Of a stretch of 64,000 nt of DNA, positions 36,801 to 45,857 are shown piece by piece. Within the stretch, counting starts at the first letter, position 1, and the number at the start of each line of letters is the position of its first letter. The notes beneath the pieces are model-generated. The model was not told where the DNA came from. It did not search any database and saw only the letters and a program-made list of their open reading frames with translations. This DNA is from JAFLCL01 sp039809495 (lineage in GTDB: Bacteria > Myxococcota_A > Polyangia > Polyangiales > Sandaracinaceae), in contig JBDHVC010000004.1 of assembly GCA_039809495.1 (NCBI GenBank), positions 1 to 64,000 on the forward strand, given 5' to 3'. Both the position numbers and the translations under genes were made by a program.

Positions 36801-39101
36801 GTGGCCTCGTTGGCGACCGAGGCGATGGCCCCGGCGCTCGAGAGCGTCGTGCTGTGGCTGCGGATCACGACGTGGGCGAGCGCGCCACGCAGTGTCGAGA
36901 GCGGGCACCCGCCCGAGGGGCGCGCGCTCGTCTCTGCGCTCGTCTCCGAGCTCGAGGCGCACGGCGCCCGGATCGAGGCGCAGCTCTCCGGGCAGATCGT
37001 GGCGAGCTTCACGGACCGATCGCCTCACGACCTGGTCGATCTGGCCCTCGCGCTCCTCGAGGCCCCCTCCGGCGAGCACCTCGCGATCGCGCTCTCGTCG
37101 TCCCTGCTCTCGCGAGCCGACGGCCTGCGGTTCGCCACCGCGCTCGACGACGCCTGCGCGCTCGCCGCCCGAGCCAAGCCTCGCGAGCTGCTGCTCGACG
37201 GGGCGTTTCGCGATCGCGTGCCCGGCGCGTTCCTCTTCACGAGGCAGCTCTCCCACGGCGGGCTCCGCGCCGGCTCGGTGGACCTCTGCCATCCCCGCCG
37301 CGCCGAGACGCTCCGCGACCTCCGCGCGCTCGCGCCACCTCCGCTCGTCCCGGCGACGCGAGCGCTCCTCGAGCCGCTCGTCGAGGCAACGCGTCAGGCC
37401 GCGCCGATCGTCGTGCTCGAGGGGCCGATCGGCGCGGGGACGACGGAGCTCGTCGAGGCCGCGCGCGAGCGCGCAGGAGCCGAGGTCTGCCTCCGGCTCG
37501 GCTCGGCGTGCGGCCCCCTCGCGCTCTTCGAGAGCCTCCGGGTGGCGCTCGCGGCGGCGCCGGGCCCATCGACGTCCGAGGCGCACCGCGCGCTCGTCGG
37601 TGGCGCGCCGCGGACCCTCGACGAGGCCGTGGACGTGGTCGACGCGGCGCTCGGCCCCGCGCGAGCCTGGATCGTCCTCAACCCGCTCGCGGGTGTCGAT
37701 CTCGCGACGCTCGAGGTCGTCGCCGCGCTGCGGCGCCGACGCCGCGAGCGCCTCGTGCTCGTCGTGCGCCTCGCGATCGACGCGCCGCTCCCCGCCCTCC
37801 TCGGCGAGCCCTCCGAGGAGACCCTCCGCCTCACGCTGCCCGCGCTCCGCTCGACGGACGCGCGCGAGGTCGTCGCCGCGCTGCTCGGAGCGAGCACGTC
37901 ACGCGACGTCGTGCGCCGCGTCGCGGTGATGGGCGGGGACTCCACGCTCGGCTGCGAAGAGGCCGCGCGGCTCTTGATCGCCGCGGGCGATCTGGTGCGC
38001 GAGGGGGAGGCGTTCGCCTGGCGCGCGGCCCCGCGGGGCGGGGTCGAGGCGGTGCGCGTCGAGGAGCTGACCGAGGCGCGCGTCGAGCTGCTCTCCGACG
38101 AAGCGCGCCGGATGTTGGACGTCGTCTCGGTCGCGCCCGCAGACGCCTCCGACGAGCAGCTCCTCGCCGTCGCCGCGCGCGACGGACAGCCCGGAGCGAT
38201 CGCGCGCGCCGCCCTCGACGCCCTCGCGCTCGAGGGCTGGCGCGCCCCGCGCGACGTGCCGACGACCCACTACCTGCGCCGGGTCGTGAAGAGCCTCATG
38301 CCCCCCGCGAGGCTCGCCGAGCTCCACCGCTTCACGGGCGAGGAGCTCGCGTCCTCGCCGCGCCATGCGCTGACGCTCGGGCATTTCGCCGTCGAGGGAG
38401 GGGCCGATCCCGCGGGCGACGGTCGATCCGTCGAGCTCGCGGCTCGCCTGCGCGAGCTGGGCTTCGTCATGACGGCGGCGAGCTGCGCACGGGGGCGAGC
38501 CGCCCTCGGGAGCGAGGGTGAGCCGGGGGCGAGCGCGCGCGGAGCGTCGAGCACCCCGGCCGCCCCCGCTTCGATCGAGCCGGAGGTCGGCCCTCGAGCG
38601 CGCGAGGACCTCCTCGAGGTCGCCGACGCCGAGGCGCTCGTCGGCGGCCTCGGCGCGCCCCTCCCCGCCGCGGACGAGCGAGCCGTCGAGGCGCCCGCCG
38701 ACACCCTCGATCCCGCCGAGCTCAGCGCCGCGCTGCGAGCGCGAGACGTCGAGCGCCTCGAGCGCTGGGTCGAGCGGGCCGTCCTGCTCGGGGCCGATCT
38801 CCGCGCCGTCGCGCGGCTGCGCGCGCTCCTCGACGTCTCGCGGGGCGACGTCTCGAACGCGGAGGCTCGGCTCGGGCACGCCCTCGACCGGGACGATCCG
38901 AAGACCCTGCTCGCGCACGCGATGGTCATGCTCGGGAGCGGGCGCTCGACCGAGGCGGTCCGCTCGTCGCTCGCGGCGCTCGCCCTCGCGCTCCGACGCG
39001 GGGACGCGCGCGGTCGTGGCGCCGCCTACCACGCGCTCGCGGCCTGCTATCGCGCCGTGGGACGTAACGCCGACGCGGACGAGCTCGCCGCGCGCAGCTG
39101 A
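36801..39101 (+). CDS. Large P-loop-like protein with degenerate Walker A and C-terminal helical repeats
   Basis: 766 aa. The first 170 residues resemble a nucleotide-cyclase-like fold (ALVSALVSELEAHGARIEAQL, ARAKPRELLLDGAFRDRVP). Near residue 207 a P-loop position reads EGPIGAGTTEL: Thr stands where Lys is needed. The Walker B place reads AWIVLNPLAGVDL, without acidic residues. Helical repeats follow, including TPR-like ones in the last 150 residues (LLAHAMVMLGSGRSTEAVRS). The layout is like AAA/STAND signalling ATPases with a cyclase-like head, but nucleotide use is doubtful. GTG start 7 nt after pspA; an ATG at 36825 is possible. Confidence 0.7.
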   Translation: MASLATEAMAPALESVVLWLRITTWASAPRSVESGHPPEGRALVSALVSELEAHGARIEAQLSGQIVASFTDRSPHDLVDLALALLEAPSGEHLAIALSSSLLSRADGLRFATALDDACALAARAKPRELLLDGAFRDRVPGAFLFTRQLSHGGLRAGSVDLCHPRRAETLRDLRALAPPPLVPATRALLEPLVEATRQAAPIVVLEGPIGAGTTELVEAARERAGAEVCLRLGSACGPLALFESLRVALAAAPGPSTSEAHRALVGGAPRTLDEAVDVVDAALGPARAWIVLNPLAGVDLATLEVVAALRRRRRERLVLVVRLAIDAPLPALLGEPSEETLRLTLPALRSTDAREVVAALLGASTSRDVVRRVAVMGGDSTLGCEEAARLLIAAGDLVREGEAFAWRAAPRGGVEAVRVEELTEARVELLSDEARRMLDVVSVAPADASDEQLLAVAARDGQPGAIARAALDALALEGWRAPRDVPTTHYLRRVVKSLMPPARLAELHRFTGEELASSPRHALTLGHFAVEGGADPAGDGRSVELAARLRELGFVMTAASCARGRAALGSEGEPGASARGASSTPAAPASIEPEVGPRAREDLLEVADAEALVGGLGAPLPAADERAVEAPADTLDPAELSAALRARDVERLERWVERAVLLGADLRAVARLRALLDVSRGDVSNAEARLGHALDRDDPKTLLAHAMVMLGSGRSTEAVRSSLAALALALRRGDARGRGAAYHALAACYRAVGRNADADELAARS

Positions 39102-39176
39102 CCGGGCGCCCAGGCAGCGCGCCTCCCGTTTCTCCTTGCGTTTCGGGGCGTCTCGATACACGCACGCCCCGCACCC

Positions 39177-41255
39177 ATGGAGGACTCCTCGCTCGTCGTG
39201 GATCTCGCGCTCGTCCTCGGGGTCGCCGCGCTCACCAGCCCGTTCGCGCGCGCGCTCGGGCAGTCGACGGTGCTCGGCTACCTCATCGCGGGGCTCATCC
39301 TCGGCCCTTACATCCCGATCCCGCTCTTCGCGAACGCCCATCGGGTCGAGAGCCTCGCCGAGCTCGGCGTCGTGCTCGTCATGTTCGCGGTCGGCCTCGA
39401 GCTGCGCCTCACGAAGCTCGTCCGGGTCCTGCCGACCGCGGGTCTCACCGGCGCGCTCCAGCTCGCGTTCATGATGTGGTGCGGCCACACGCTCGCCACG
39501 TCGATCGGGTGGACCTCCATGGAGGGCATCTTCCTCGGCGCGGGCCTCTCCTTCTCGAGCACGATGGTCGTCTCTCGCGCGCTCCCCGCCAACATGGAGG
39601 GCGAGGTCCGCACCCACATCCTCGGGGTCCTCGTCGTCCAGGACGTGCTCGCGATCATCTTGCTCGCGGTGATGACGGGCGTCGCCGCGAGCGGTCGCGT
39701 CGAGACCGCGATGGTCACCGCGGACGTCATGCGGCTCGCGGGGGTCCTCCTCGCGATGATCGTCCTCGGCCTGCTCCTCGTCCCGAGGCTCGTTCGCGCG
39801 GTCGCGCGGCTCGCGAGCGACGAGGTGCTCACCGTCGTCGCCGTCGGGGTCTGCTTCGTGCTGGCCGCGACCGCGGTCGAGCTCGGCTACTCGGCCGCGC
39901 TCGGCGCGTTCGTGAGCGGGGTGCTCGTCGCGGAGTCGGGGCTCGGGCGGCGCGTCGAGCACCTGGCGGCGTCGATGCGCGACGTGTTCGCCGGCATCTT
40001 CTTCGTCTCGATCGGGATGACCGTCGACCCGATGGGAGCCGTCCGCGAGCTCCCGCTCGCGCTCGCCGTGATGCTGCTCGTGATCCTCGGGCAGCTCTCG
40101 ATCGTCACGGTCGCGGGGCTCGTCTCGGGCCTCGGGCTGCGCAGGAGCGTCACCGCGGGCGTCGCGCTCGGGCAGATCGGGGAGTTCTCGTTCATCCTCG
40201 CGAGCGTCGGGATCTCGGCGCACGTCGCGCGCCCCGATCTGCAGGCGCTCCTCGTCACGGTCGCGGTGCTCACGGCCTTCACGACCCCGATCGCCATCCG
40301 CAACGCGCCGCGCGTGGTGAGCTGGGCCGACCGGGCGATGCCGGCGCCGATCCGGCGCACGCTCAGCCTGCACGAGCAGTGGGTCCTCGCGCTGCGCTCG
40401 GGGGATCACAGCTCGGCGCGGCGCGATCGGATGCGGCGAGCCCTGCGCGCGCTCGCGGTCGACGGCGCCCTGCTCTTCGGCCTCGCGCTCATGACCGCGC
40501 GCCTCGCGGACGCCGTCGTCAGGCTCCTCCACGAGCTGACTGGGCTCTCCCGCTCGATCCTCTTGCTCGCCTGGTTCGCGTTCTGCCTCTTCGCGCTCGC
40601 GGCGCCGGTCTTCCTCGTCGCGTTTCGGAACACGAGCGCGCTCGCGCGCGCGATGCTGATGAGCTCGGAGGCGACCGACGCGCCCTCGATGGCGCGCGTG
40701 CGCGCGCTGCGAGCCCTGCTCCTGCTCGGCTTCACCGCCTTGGTCGGCTTCCCCTCCGCGACCGTCGTCAACGCCTTCCTCGCCGACGGGCGGATCGTCG
40801 TGCTCGTCGTGGTCGCGCTCATCATCATCGCGGTGATCGGGATCCGCTCCGCGCGCGACGTCGACGCGGAGGTCCGCTCCGCGGCGCTGCGCATCGCGGT
40901 CGCCCTCACGAGCCAAGGCGCGGACGCGAGCGCGGAGACGAGCGCGGAGGCGACCGAGAGGCCCGCCCGGCCCACGCTGCCCGAGCTCGGCGTGACGGAG
41001 CGGCTGACGGTGACCGCCGGCTGCCACGCCTCGGGGAAGACGCTGGCGGAGCTCGATCTGCGCGCCCACACGGGCGCGACGGTGCTCACGATCCAGCGCG
41101 AGGGCGGCTCGATGGCGCTCCCGAACGGGCAGGATCGCCTCCGCGAGGGCGACGTCCTGCTGCTCGCGGGGACGAACGAGGCGCTCGAGGCCGCGCGCGC
41201 GCTGCTCCTCGACACGAAGGCCCCCGCCCCCGACGCGCTCGCTCCGAGCACCTGA
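39177..41255 (+). CDS. CPA2 (KefB/RosB-like) cation antiporter with extra membrane region and TrkA_C domain
   Basis: 692 aa. Residues 1-385 are the usual Na+/H+ exchanger core (VLGYLIAGLILGPYIP, LAELGVVLVMFAVGLEL, GLSFSSTMVVSRAL, GVLVVQDVLAIILLAV). The next 200 residues carry about four further membrane helices (DGALLFGLALMTARLAD, SILLLAWFAFCLFALAA, LLLLGFTALVGFPSATV, VLVVVALIIIAVIGI). The last 85 residues are a TrkA_C/RCK_C domain (CHASGKTLAELDLRAHTGATV). The NAD-binding RCK_N domain common in KefB/KefC is not seen. Probable K+ or Na+ for H+ exchange, gated by a ligand on TrkA_C. Confidence 0.85.
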   Translation: MEDSSLVVDLALVLGVAALTSPFARALGQSTVLGYLIAGLILGPYIPIPLFANAHRVESLAELGVVLVMFAVGLELRLTKLVRVLPTAGLTGALQLAFMMWCGHTLATSIGWTSMEGIFLGAGLSFSSTMVVSRALPANMEGEVRTHILGVLVVQDVLAIILLAVMTGVAASGRVETAMVTADVMRLAGVLLAMIVLGLLLVPRLVRAVARLASDEVLTVVAVGVCFVLAATAVELGYSAALGAFVSGVLVAESGLGRRVEHLAASMRDVFAGIFFVSIGMTVDPMGAVRELPLALAVMLLVILGQLSIVTVAGLVSGLGLRRSVTAGVALGQIGEFSFILASVGISAHVARPDLQALLVTVAVLTAFTTPIAIRNAPRVVSWADRAMPAPIRRTLSLHEQWVLALRSGDHSSARRDRMRRALRALAVDGALLFGLALMTARLADAVVRLLHELTGLSRSILLLAWFAFCLFALAAPVFLVAFRNTSALARAMLMSSEATDAPSMARVRALRALLLLGFTALVGFPSATVVNAFLADGRIVVLVVVALIIIAVIGIRSARDVDAEVRSAALRIAVALTSQGADASAETSAEATERPARPTLPELGVTERLTVTAGCHASGKTLAELDLRAHTGATVLTIQREGGSMALPNGQDRLREGDVLLLAGTNEALEAARALLLDTKAPAPDALAPST

Positions 41256-41297
41256 GCGGGCTCGGCCCGAGCGGGCGCTCGCGGCCCCGCCGCGTTG

Positions 41298-42023
41298 ATG
41301 AATCGCCCCGACGTGCTACCCGCGCCGCTCGTGGAAACCCTGCACACGCTCCTCGGGCTCCTCCGTGATCCGGGCCCCATCGTCGAGTGGGGAGGCTATC
41401 CGGGCCTCGCGCTCATCGTCTTCGCCGAGACGGGCGCGCTCGTCGCGCTCCTCCCGGGGGACTCGCTGCTCGTCGTGGCGGGGCTCTACGCGCACCAGGA
41501 GCGCCTGCTCGACATCTGGCTCCTCAACGCGATCCTCATCCCCTGCGCGGTGCTCGGCGACGCCACGTCCTACATGATCGGCCACAGGATCGGCCCGATG
41601 ATCTTCAAGCCGATGGCGCGCCCCCAGCGCGGCGAGCACACGCTCCTCGGCTACCTCTGGAAGCTCCTCGTCTTCAAGCTCCGCAACCCCGAGGCGCTCC
41701 TCGCCGCCAAGGAATTCTACGAGAGACACGGCGGCAAGGCGATCATCATCGCGCGGTTCATGCCGATCGTGCGCACCTTCGTCCCCGTCGTCGCCGGCGT
41801 CGCGCAGATGTCCTATCGGCGCTTCGCGGCCTACAACGTGATCGGCGGCGCGAGCTGGGTGCTCTCGATGACGCTCATGGGCTACTTCCTCGGCGGCTTC
41901 GACGTCGTCCGGCTCCACCTCGAGAAGGTGATCATCCTCGTGGTGTTCATCTCGATCCTCCCGGGGATCATCGGGTGGCTGAGCGGCCGCAAGAAGCGGG
42001 CGCCGCGCTCCGAGGCGAGCTGA
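41298..42023 (+). CDS. DedA-family membrane protein
   Basis: 241 aa. Contains the DedA features: FAETGALVALLPGDSLLVVAG (re-entrant loop with Glu and Asp) and the FxRxxPxxRTF pattern in ARFMPIVRTFVPVVAG. Members work as undecaprenyl-phosphate or phospholipid flippases and support proton-force homeostasis. About five to six membrane helices and a basic tail. A TTG at 41295 directly precedes the ATG. It lies 42 bp after the antiporter gene and 55 bp before an amino-acid permease; all three could share a transcript. Confidence 0.92.
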   Translation: MNRPDVLPAPLVETLHTLLGLLRDPGPIVEWGGYPGLALIVFAETGALVALLPGDSLLVVAGLYAHQERLLDIWLLNAILIPCAVLGDATSYMIGHRIGPMIFKPMARPQRGEHTLLGYLWKLLVFKLRNPEALLAAKEFYERHGGKAIIIARFMPIVRTFVPVVAGVAQMSYRRFAAYNVIGGASWVLSMTLMGYFLGGFDVVRLHLEKVIILVVFISILPGIIGWLSGRKKRAPRSEAS

Positions 42024-42077
42024 CAGCGCGGCTCCCGGTTGCGCCCGGGCGACGAGGTCGTTGATGATGCCCGCGCC

Positions 42078-43916
42078 ATGAAGCTATTCGCGAAGAAGGA
42101 TCTGGCCGCGGTCATCCGGGAGGCGACGGATCCACATATCGCCGAGGGCGGCCACGGGCTCAAGCGATCGCTCGGCGCGTTCAACCTGACGATGCTCGGC
42201 ATCGGGGCGATCATCGGCGCCGGGATCTTCTCGATCACGGGCACGGCCGCCGCGAACTACGCGGGCCCCGGCATCGTCTACGCGTTCATGCTCGGCGGGC
42301 TCCTCTGCGCCTTCGCGGGCCTCTGCTACGCGGAGCTCGCGTCGATGATCCCGGTCGCGGGATCCGCCTACGCCTACTCGTACACGACGATGGGCGAGCT
42401 CATCGCGTGGATCATCGGCTGGGATCTCGTGCTCGAGTACGCGTTCGGCGCGGTCGTCGTCGCGATCGCGTGGAGCGGCTACCTCGTCCAGGTCTTCGCG
42501 TCGCTGACGCAGGTCTTCCCGGGGCCGGACGGCGACCCGACGAGCAGCGTCTTTCATCTCTCGGACGCCGTCCTCATGTTCACGAAGGGCCCCTTCGAGG
42601 AGGTGACGCTCACGAGCGGGCAGGTGGTCCACGGCTACCTGAACGTGCCCGCGAGCGTCGTCGCCGCGGTGTGCGGCGTGATCCTCTATCGCGGCATCAC
42701 CGAGAGCGCGTGGGTCAACAACGTCATCGTCGTCGTGAAGGTGCTCATCGTCTGCGTCTTCATCCTGCTCGGCATCGGCCTCGTCATCCCCGACAACATC
42801 TTCGTGAACGAGCACGCGAGCGGCCTCTTCAGGCTCGTCCCCGAGGCCGTCACCTGGGCCGACGGCAAATCGCACTTCGGCTGGGGGCTCGGCGGCGTCC
42901 TCACGGGCGCGGGGGTCGTGTTCTTCGCCTACATCGGCTTCGACGCCGTCTCGACGACGGCCCAAGAGGCCAAGAACCCCAAGCGCGACATCCCCATCGG
43001 CATCCTCGGCTCGCTCGTCATCTGCACCATCCTCTACGTGCTCGTGGCCTTCACGCTGACGGGCGTCGTCCCTTACGCGGAGCTCGGCGTGCCCGCGCCG
43101 ATCGCGGTCGGCATCAACCGCATCGTCGAGCTGCGCGGCTGGGCCCCCGCGGCCGCGGCGACGTTCACCTTCGCGATCAAGGTCGGCGCGCTCGCGGGGC
43201 TCACGAGCGTCATCCTCGTGATGATGCTCGGCCAGACGCGCGTGTTCTACGCGATGGCCAAGGACGGGCTCTTGCCCTTCTTCGAGCGCACGCATCCGCG
43301 CTTCAAGTCGCCGCACGTCGCGACCGCCGTCACCGCGACGTTCGTCGCGATCGCGGGCGGCGTCATGCCGATGAACCTCGTCGGCGAGCTCGTCTCGATC
43401 GGCACGCTGCTCGCCTTCGTCCTCGTCTGCCTCGGCGTCCCGATCCTGCGCCACCGCAACCCCGAGCAGCCGCGCCCGTTCAAGGTACCCGCGCCGTGGC
43501 TCGTCGGCGGCCTCGGCGCGCTCTCGTGCCTCTACGTCATGTACGGCCTGCCCGAGGACACCTGGGGTCGGCTCATCGTGTGGCTCGAGCTGGGTCTCGC
43601 CGTCTACTTCGCGTGGGGGCGCTTCGAGAGCCGCGTCAACCACCCCGATCCAGCGAGCCGCGCGCGGCCCGTCGCGTCGAGCGCGGTCGCCGGGGCGCTC
43701 ATCGCCGCGGGCGTCGTCGTCGCGCTCCTCGGCTTCTACGGCATCTACGTCATCCACGCGCGCGCCGTCCACCTCTTCGCCTCGGAGCTCCTGCACCTCG
43801 TGCTGGGCTTCGCGCTGCCCGGGCTCGTCCCCGCGCTCGGCGTGGCGGTGATGCTCCACGGCGTCCGCGGGCTCCCGCTCCTCCACCGGATGAACGCCAC
43901 CCCGAGCGAGGGCTGA
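42078..43916 (+). CDS. APC-family amino-acid permease (cationic amino-acid transporter type)
   Basis: 612 aa with about 14 membrane helices, the count of the CAT/SLC7 group rather than 12. First helix GIGAIIGAGIFSITGTAAANYAG holds the conserved Gly-Ala-Gly substrate loop; FFAYIGFDAVSTTAQEAKNP is the family signature in helix 8. Amino-acid/H+ symport is expected. ATG at 42078 begins MKLFAKKDLAAV; an ATG at 42039 is in frame. A very strong hairpin follows at 43925-43957. Confidence 0.92.
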   Translation: MKLFAKKDLAAVIREATDPHIAEGGHGLKRSLGAFNLTMLGIGAIIGAGIFSITGTAAANYAGPGIVYAFMLGGLLCAFAGLCYAELASMIPVAGSAYAYSYTTMGELIAWIIGWDLVLEYAFGAVVVAIAWSGYLVQVFASLTQVFPGPDGDPTSSVFHLSDAVLMFTKGPFEEVTLTSGQVVHGYLNVPASVVAAVCGVILYRGITESAWVNNVIVVVKVLIVCVFILLGIGLVIPDNIFVNEHASGLFRLVPEAVTWADGKSHFGWGLGGVLTGAGVVFFAYIGFDAVSTTAQEAKNPKRDIPIGILGSLVICTILYVLVAFTLTGVVPYAELGVPAPIAVGINRIVELRGWAPAAAATFTFAIKVGALAGLTSVILVMMLGQTRVFYAMAKDGLLPFFERTHPRFKSPHVATAVTATFVAIAGGVMPMNLVGELVSIGTLLAFVLVCLGVPILRHRNPEQPRPFKVPAPWLVGGLGALSCLYVMYGLPEDTWGRLIVWLELGLAVYFAWGRFESRVNHPDPASRARPVASSAVAGALIAAGVVVALLGFYGIYVIHARAVHLFASELLHLVLGFALPGLVPALGVAVMLHGVRGLPLLHRMNATPSEG

Positions 43917-43924
43917 TCCGGCTC

Positions 43925-43957
43925 ACAGCGCGAATCAGCTGACCTGATTCGCGCTGT
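43925..43957. terminator. Strong hairpin after the APC permease
   Basis: Perfect 14-bp stem (43925-43938 with 43944-43957, CAGCGCGAATCAG arm, loop CTGAC), followed by TCCTCCCTT. It is 8 nt after the stop at 43916. Confidence 0.75.
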
Positions 43958-43992
43958 TCCTCCCTTGTCGGAGAGTCTGCCTCAGACCCTCC

Positions 43993-44017
43993 CTCACGCC
44001 GAGTGAATCGGCGTGAG
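43993..44017. repeat. Second hairpin of the 43.9-44.1 kb island
   Basis: CTCACGCCGA, loop GTGAA, TCGGCGTGAG: a perfect 10-bp stem. The 17-mer CCCTCCCTCACGCCGAG spanning it (43987-44003) occurs again at 54623-54639. Confidence 0.75.
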
Positions 44018-44036
44018 CCTCCCTCCCGCCGAGCCC

Positions 44037-44075
44037 GCGCGCCTCACTCGACGGATCACGTCGAGTGAGGCGCGC
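44037..44075. repeat. Third hairpin; dispersed 3'-end repeat copy 4 in inverted-pair form
   Basis: GCGCGCCTCACTCGAC (44037-44052) and its exact complement (44060-44075) flank the loop GGATCAC: a perfect 16-bp stem, 2 nt from the recJ stop at 44078. It probably ends recJ transcripts. Each arm resembles the core of the dispersed repeat. Confidence 0.75.
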
Positions 44076-44077
44076 TG

Positions 44078-45778
44078 TCAGAGGAACGCCTCGACGCGGA
44101 GCTCCAGGCTCCCATCCCCGCGCCAGGCGTCGGGGCGGAGCGCGCCGACGACGTCGAGCACCGAGCCGACGCTCGGCCGCGCGCTCGCGAGCTGGTAGCC
44201 GAACGCCGAGAGGCGCGTCTCCCCGACGCGCAGACGGAGCTTGAGGTGGCCCTCGCCGACCACGTCGGCGGCGTCGACCTTCGCTCCCTCGAGGAGGAAG
44301 CGGGGCTCGGGGTTGCCCGCGCCCACGGGCTCGAGGAGCGCGAGCTCCCGCGCGCTCGGGATCGGGAAGCGCTCGCCGTCGAGGCGCACGTCGATCGGCC
44401 TGACCCGTGGCCCGATCCCCTCCGCGCGGAGCGCTCGACACGCGTGATCGAAGTCGGAGCGAAACGCGTCGATCGCGCTCGGATCGATGCGCACGCCGAG
44501 CGCGGCCTGGTGTCCTCCGAAGCCGAGGAGCGCTCGCGACGAGGCGCGGACGGCGTCGTGGAGGGGAAACGCGCCGGCGGTGCGCCCCGAGCCGTGCCCC
44601 ACCTCGCCCTCGATCGCGATGACGATCGCGGGCGCGTCGAAGAGCTCCGCCAAGCGCGCGGCGACGATCCCCACGACGCCGCGGTGCCAGTCGGGCGACG
44701 CGACGACGATGCCACCGTCGATCGAGGCCCCCTCCCCCGCGCCATCGAGATAGAGCGCGCGCACCGCGCGCACCGCCTCCTCGGCGTTCGCCTCCTGCAC
44801 CGCGCGCCGCTCCGCGTTGACCGCCTCGACGCGCGACGCGAGCGCGCGCGCCTCCTCGATCGTGGTCGCGCCGAGCAGGGCGAGCGTGAGCGAGGCGTCG
44901 GCGAGGCGCCCCGCCGCGTTGAGCCGCGGCGCGAGCCGGTACGCGATGTCCTGGCCCTGCACCGCGCCCTTCACCCGCGCCGCCTCGCGGAGCGCGCGCA
45001 CACCGGGTCGCGCGTCCCGGCCGCCGAGGAGCCCGAGCCCATGGCGCACGAGGCGGCGGTTGTCTCCGTCGAGCGGCGCCACGTCGGCCACCGTCCCGAG
45101 CGCGACGAGATCGAGGAAGTCGCGGAGCCCGAGCTTCGGCTCGAGCCGCGCGCGCACGGCGGCGCCGAGGAAGAAGACGAGGCCGGCGCTGGCGAGCCCC
45201 TTGTAGGGGAAGCCGCAGCCGGGCTGGTGCGGGTTGAGGAAGGCGAGCGCGGGGAGCGGCTCCTTCGGGACGAGGTGATGATCGACGACGATGACGTCGA
45301 TACCCGCGCGCATCGCGGCCTCGATGCGAGGGTGATCCGCCGAGCCGCAGTCACACGTGACGAGCACCCGCGCGCTCGCCGCCTTCACCTCCAAGAGCGC
45401 GGGCTCGCTGAACCCGTAGCCGCCCACGAAGCGGTTGGCCGCCATGACGCGCACGTCGGCGCCGAGGCGCAGGAGGATCCCGGCGAGGATCGTCGTCGCG
45501 GTCGTCCCGTCGACGTCGTAGTCACCGAAGATCACGATCCGCTCACGGGCACGAACCGCGCGCGCGAGCCGATCGGCGGCGACGTCGCGATCGCGCATCG
45601 CGCTCGGGTCGGTGAGCCCGCCGAGCTTCGGCTCGAGGAAGTCCTGCGCCGCCTCGACGCTCGAGAGCCCGCGATGGAGCAGGATCTGCGCGAGGGTCGG
45701 CGAGACGTCGAGCGCACGCGCGAGGTCTCGGGCCGCCGCGGCGTCGCTCGCGCGTTGCTCGTATCGAGGGCTCGCCAT
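44078..45778 (-). CDS. recJ: Single-stranded-DNA exonuclease RecJ
   Basis: 566 aa, 5'-3' exonuclease of recombination and mismatch repair. DHH-family motifs: FGDYDVDGTTAT (near 87), DCGSADHPRIE, VVDHHLVPKEP (near 167), LVALGTVADVAPL, and the DHHA1 part GHGSGRTAGAFP and LLGFGGHQAALGV. The C-terminal OB-like region is present. The ATG at 45778 begins MASPRYEQRAS; the frame runs upstream to 45925, but those residues are not RecJ-like and overlap the region of the divergent gene at 45858. Confidence 0.95.
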   Translation of the reverse strand: MASPRYEQRASDAAAARDLARALDVSPTLAQILLHRGLSSVEAAQDFLEPKLGGLTDPSAMRDRDVAADRLARAVRARERIVIFGDYDVDGTTATTILAGILLRLGADVRVMAANRFVGGYGFSEPALLEVKAASARVLVTCDCGSADHPRIEAAMRAGIDVIVVDHHLVPKEPLPALAFLNPHQPGCGFPYKGLASAGLVFFLGAAVRARLEPKLGLRDFLDLVALGTVADVAPLDGDNRRLVRHGLGLLGGRDARPGVRALREAARVKGAVQGQDIAYRLAPRLNAAGRLADASLTLALLGATTIEEARALASRVEAVNAERRAVQEANAEEAVRAVRALYLDGAGEGASIDGGIVVASPDWHRGVVGIVAARLAELFDAPAIVIAIEGEVGHGSGRTAGAFPLHDAVRASSRALLGFGGHQAALGVRIDPSAIDAFRSDFDHACRALRAEGIGPRVRPIDVRLDGERFPIPSARELALLEPVGAGNPEPRFLLEGAKVDAADVVGEGHLKLRLRVGETRLSAFGYQLASARPSVGSVLDVVGALRPDAWRGDGSLELRVEAFL

Positions 45779-45857
45779 CCGCGGCCGAGCGTAGGCGCAG
45801 ACGCGCGCGCTCGCCACGTCGACTAGCGCGGCGCGCGAACGCCGATAGCCTCTCTTT

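Noticed and set aside
37899..41069. 1056-codon minus-strand open frame
   Set aside because: It is antisense to the pspA-linked gene and the antiporter; rich in Arg/Glu/Asp with no motif, no start context and no family resemblance.
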